Below, one piece after another: positions 5,820-6,177 of a stretch of 6,177 bases of DNA. The position numbers and the translations under genes were made by a program. The notes beneath the pieces were generated by a model that saw only the letters and a list, made by a program, of their open reading frames with translations, did not search any database and had not been told where the DNA came from. Origin of the DNA: an uncultured Anaerosporobacter sp. (lineage in GTDB: Bacteria; Bacillota; Clostridia; Lachnospirales; Lachnospiraceae); assembly GCA_945787925.1 (NCBI GenBank), contig CALZJY010000128.1, positions 1 to 6,177 of the forward strand, written 5' to 3'. Within the stretch, counting starts at the first letter, position 1. Each line of letters begins with the position of its first letter.

Positions 5820-6177
5820 ATGAGAACTAAGAAGTTAGTAGCATTGGGAATGGCTACGGTTATGACATGCGCACTTGCATCCTGTGGGGGAAACAAAACG
5901 GAAACAAAGGAAGCATCCTCATCTAAGGGAGGAGAGGAAAACAAGACAATCACATTCTGGAATATCGGTACGGAAAATCCAGATGCATCGATTTTACAAT
6001 CAGCAGTTGAAAACTATAACAGCAAATCGGACAACGGATACAAAGTAGAGTTAACTGCAATTCAGAATGACAAATACAAAGAAAAATTAGTCATTGCCAT
6101 GAGTTCAGGAGAGTGTCCAGATATGTACACAAGCTGGACAGGCGGTCCATTACAAGAATATATTTCATCTGGCTATG
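5820..6177 (+). CDS. Extracellular solute-binding lipoprotein of an ABC transporter (partial)
   Basis: The first 119 residues are visible and the gene runs off the right edge. The start has a basic N-region (RTKK), a hydrophobic segment and the lipobox LASC with C22 as the lipidation site, so the protein is exported and anchored to the outer face of the membrane. A flexible Ser/Glu/Lys-rich linker (about 24-42) follows, then KTITFWNIGTENPD, AVENYNSK, YKEKLVIAMSSGECPDMYTSW, which is the N-terminal lobe pattern of the family-1 (carbohydrate-type) solute-binding proteins. Its normal length is about 420-460 residues. It would capture a sugar or oligosaccharide and deliver it to two permeases, whose genes usually follow directly and would lie outside the window. 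It has its own leader after a strong terminator, so it is a separate unit from the DUF1349 gene. Substrate is unknown. Confidence 0.93.
   Translation, partial: MRTKKLVALGMATVMTCALASCGGNKTETKEASSSKGGEENKTITFWNIGTENPDASILQSAVENYNSKSDNGYKVELTAIQNDKYKEKLVIAMSSGECPDMYTSWTGGPLQEYISSGY

Noticed and set aside
1..6177. Defence island, CRISPR array, mobile element or biosynthetic cluster
   Set aside because: No repeat-spacer pattern, transposase, integrase, nuclease or biosynthetic enzyme is visible; all the genes are regulators, transport, or small metabolic-type proteins.

Overview
The window looks like chromosomal DNA from a low-to-moderate GC Firmicute, most likely a clostridial gut- or soil-type bacterium such as a Lachnospiraceae member. 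The evidence is strong GGAGG-type ribosome binding sites before most genes, compact A/T-rich intergenic gaps with sigma-A-like promoters, two AraC-type regulators, and a typical clostridial sugar-binding lipoprotein. No RNA gene, CRISPR array, insertion sequence or phage module is visible.

Layout from left to right. Positions 1-268 (minus) hold the first 89 residues of a protein that leaves the window; it has a near-perfect sigma-A promoter at 303-331. Positions 412-1326 (minus) encode a cupin-plus-HTH AraC-family regulator that ends in a rho-independent terminator. It is divergent from a two-gene plus-strand unit: a MATE-family efflux protein (1461-2810) and, 13 bases later, a very small protein-kinase-like protein (2824-3369). 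The divergent promoters overlap physically, and a 7-base direct repeat 31 bases apart sits across them, so this regulator probably controls itself and the transporter.

The kinase gene collides tail to tail with a second AraC-type regulator (3360-4106, minus). The last bases of both genes form one 24-base palindrome that contains both stop codons and can act as a shared terminator. As a result both proteins end in Q-V-Y-X. This second regulator is divergent from an aldo/keto reductase-like gene (4230-5012, plus), which is followed by a DUF1349 beta-sandwich protein gene (5068-5658) and a strong terminator (5666-5698). The last gene, from 5820 to the window edge, is the start of an extracellular solute-binding lipoprotein of a sugar-type ABC transporter.

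The genes are of known families and no clearly new multi-gene system is evident. The points most worth a second look are the MATE plus mini-kinase pair, the aldo/keto reductase that seems to lack the segment carrying the catalytic lysine, the coding palindrome shared by the convergent genes, and the overlapping divergent promoters.
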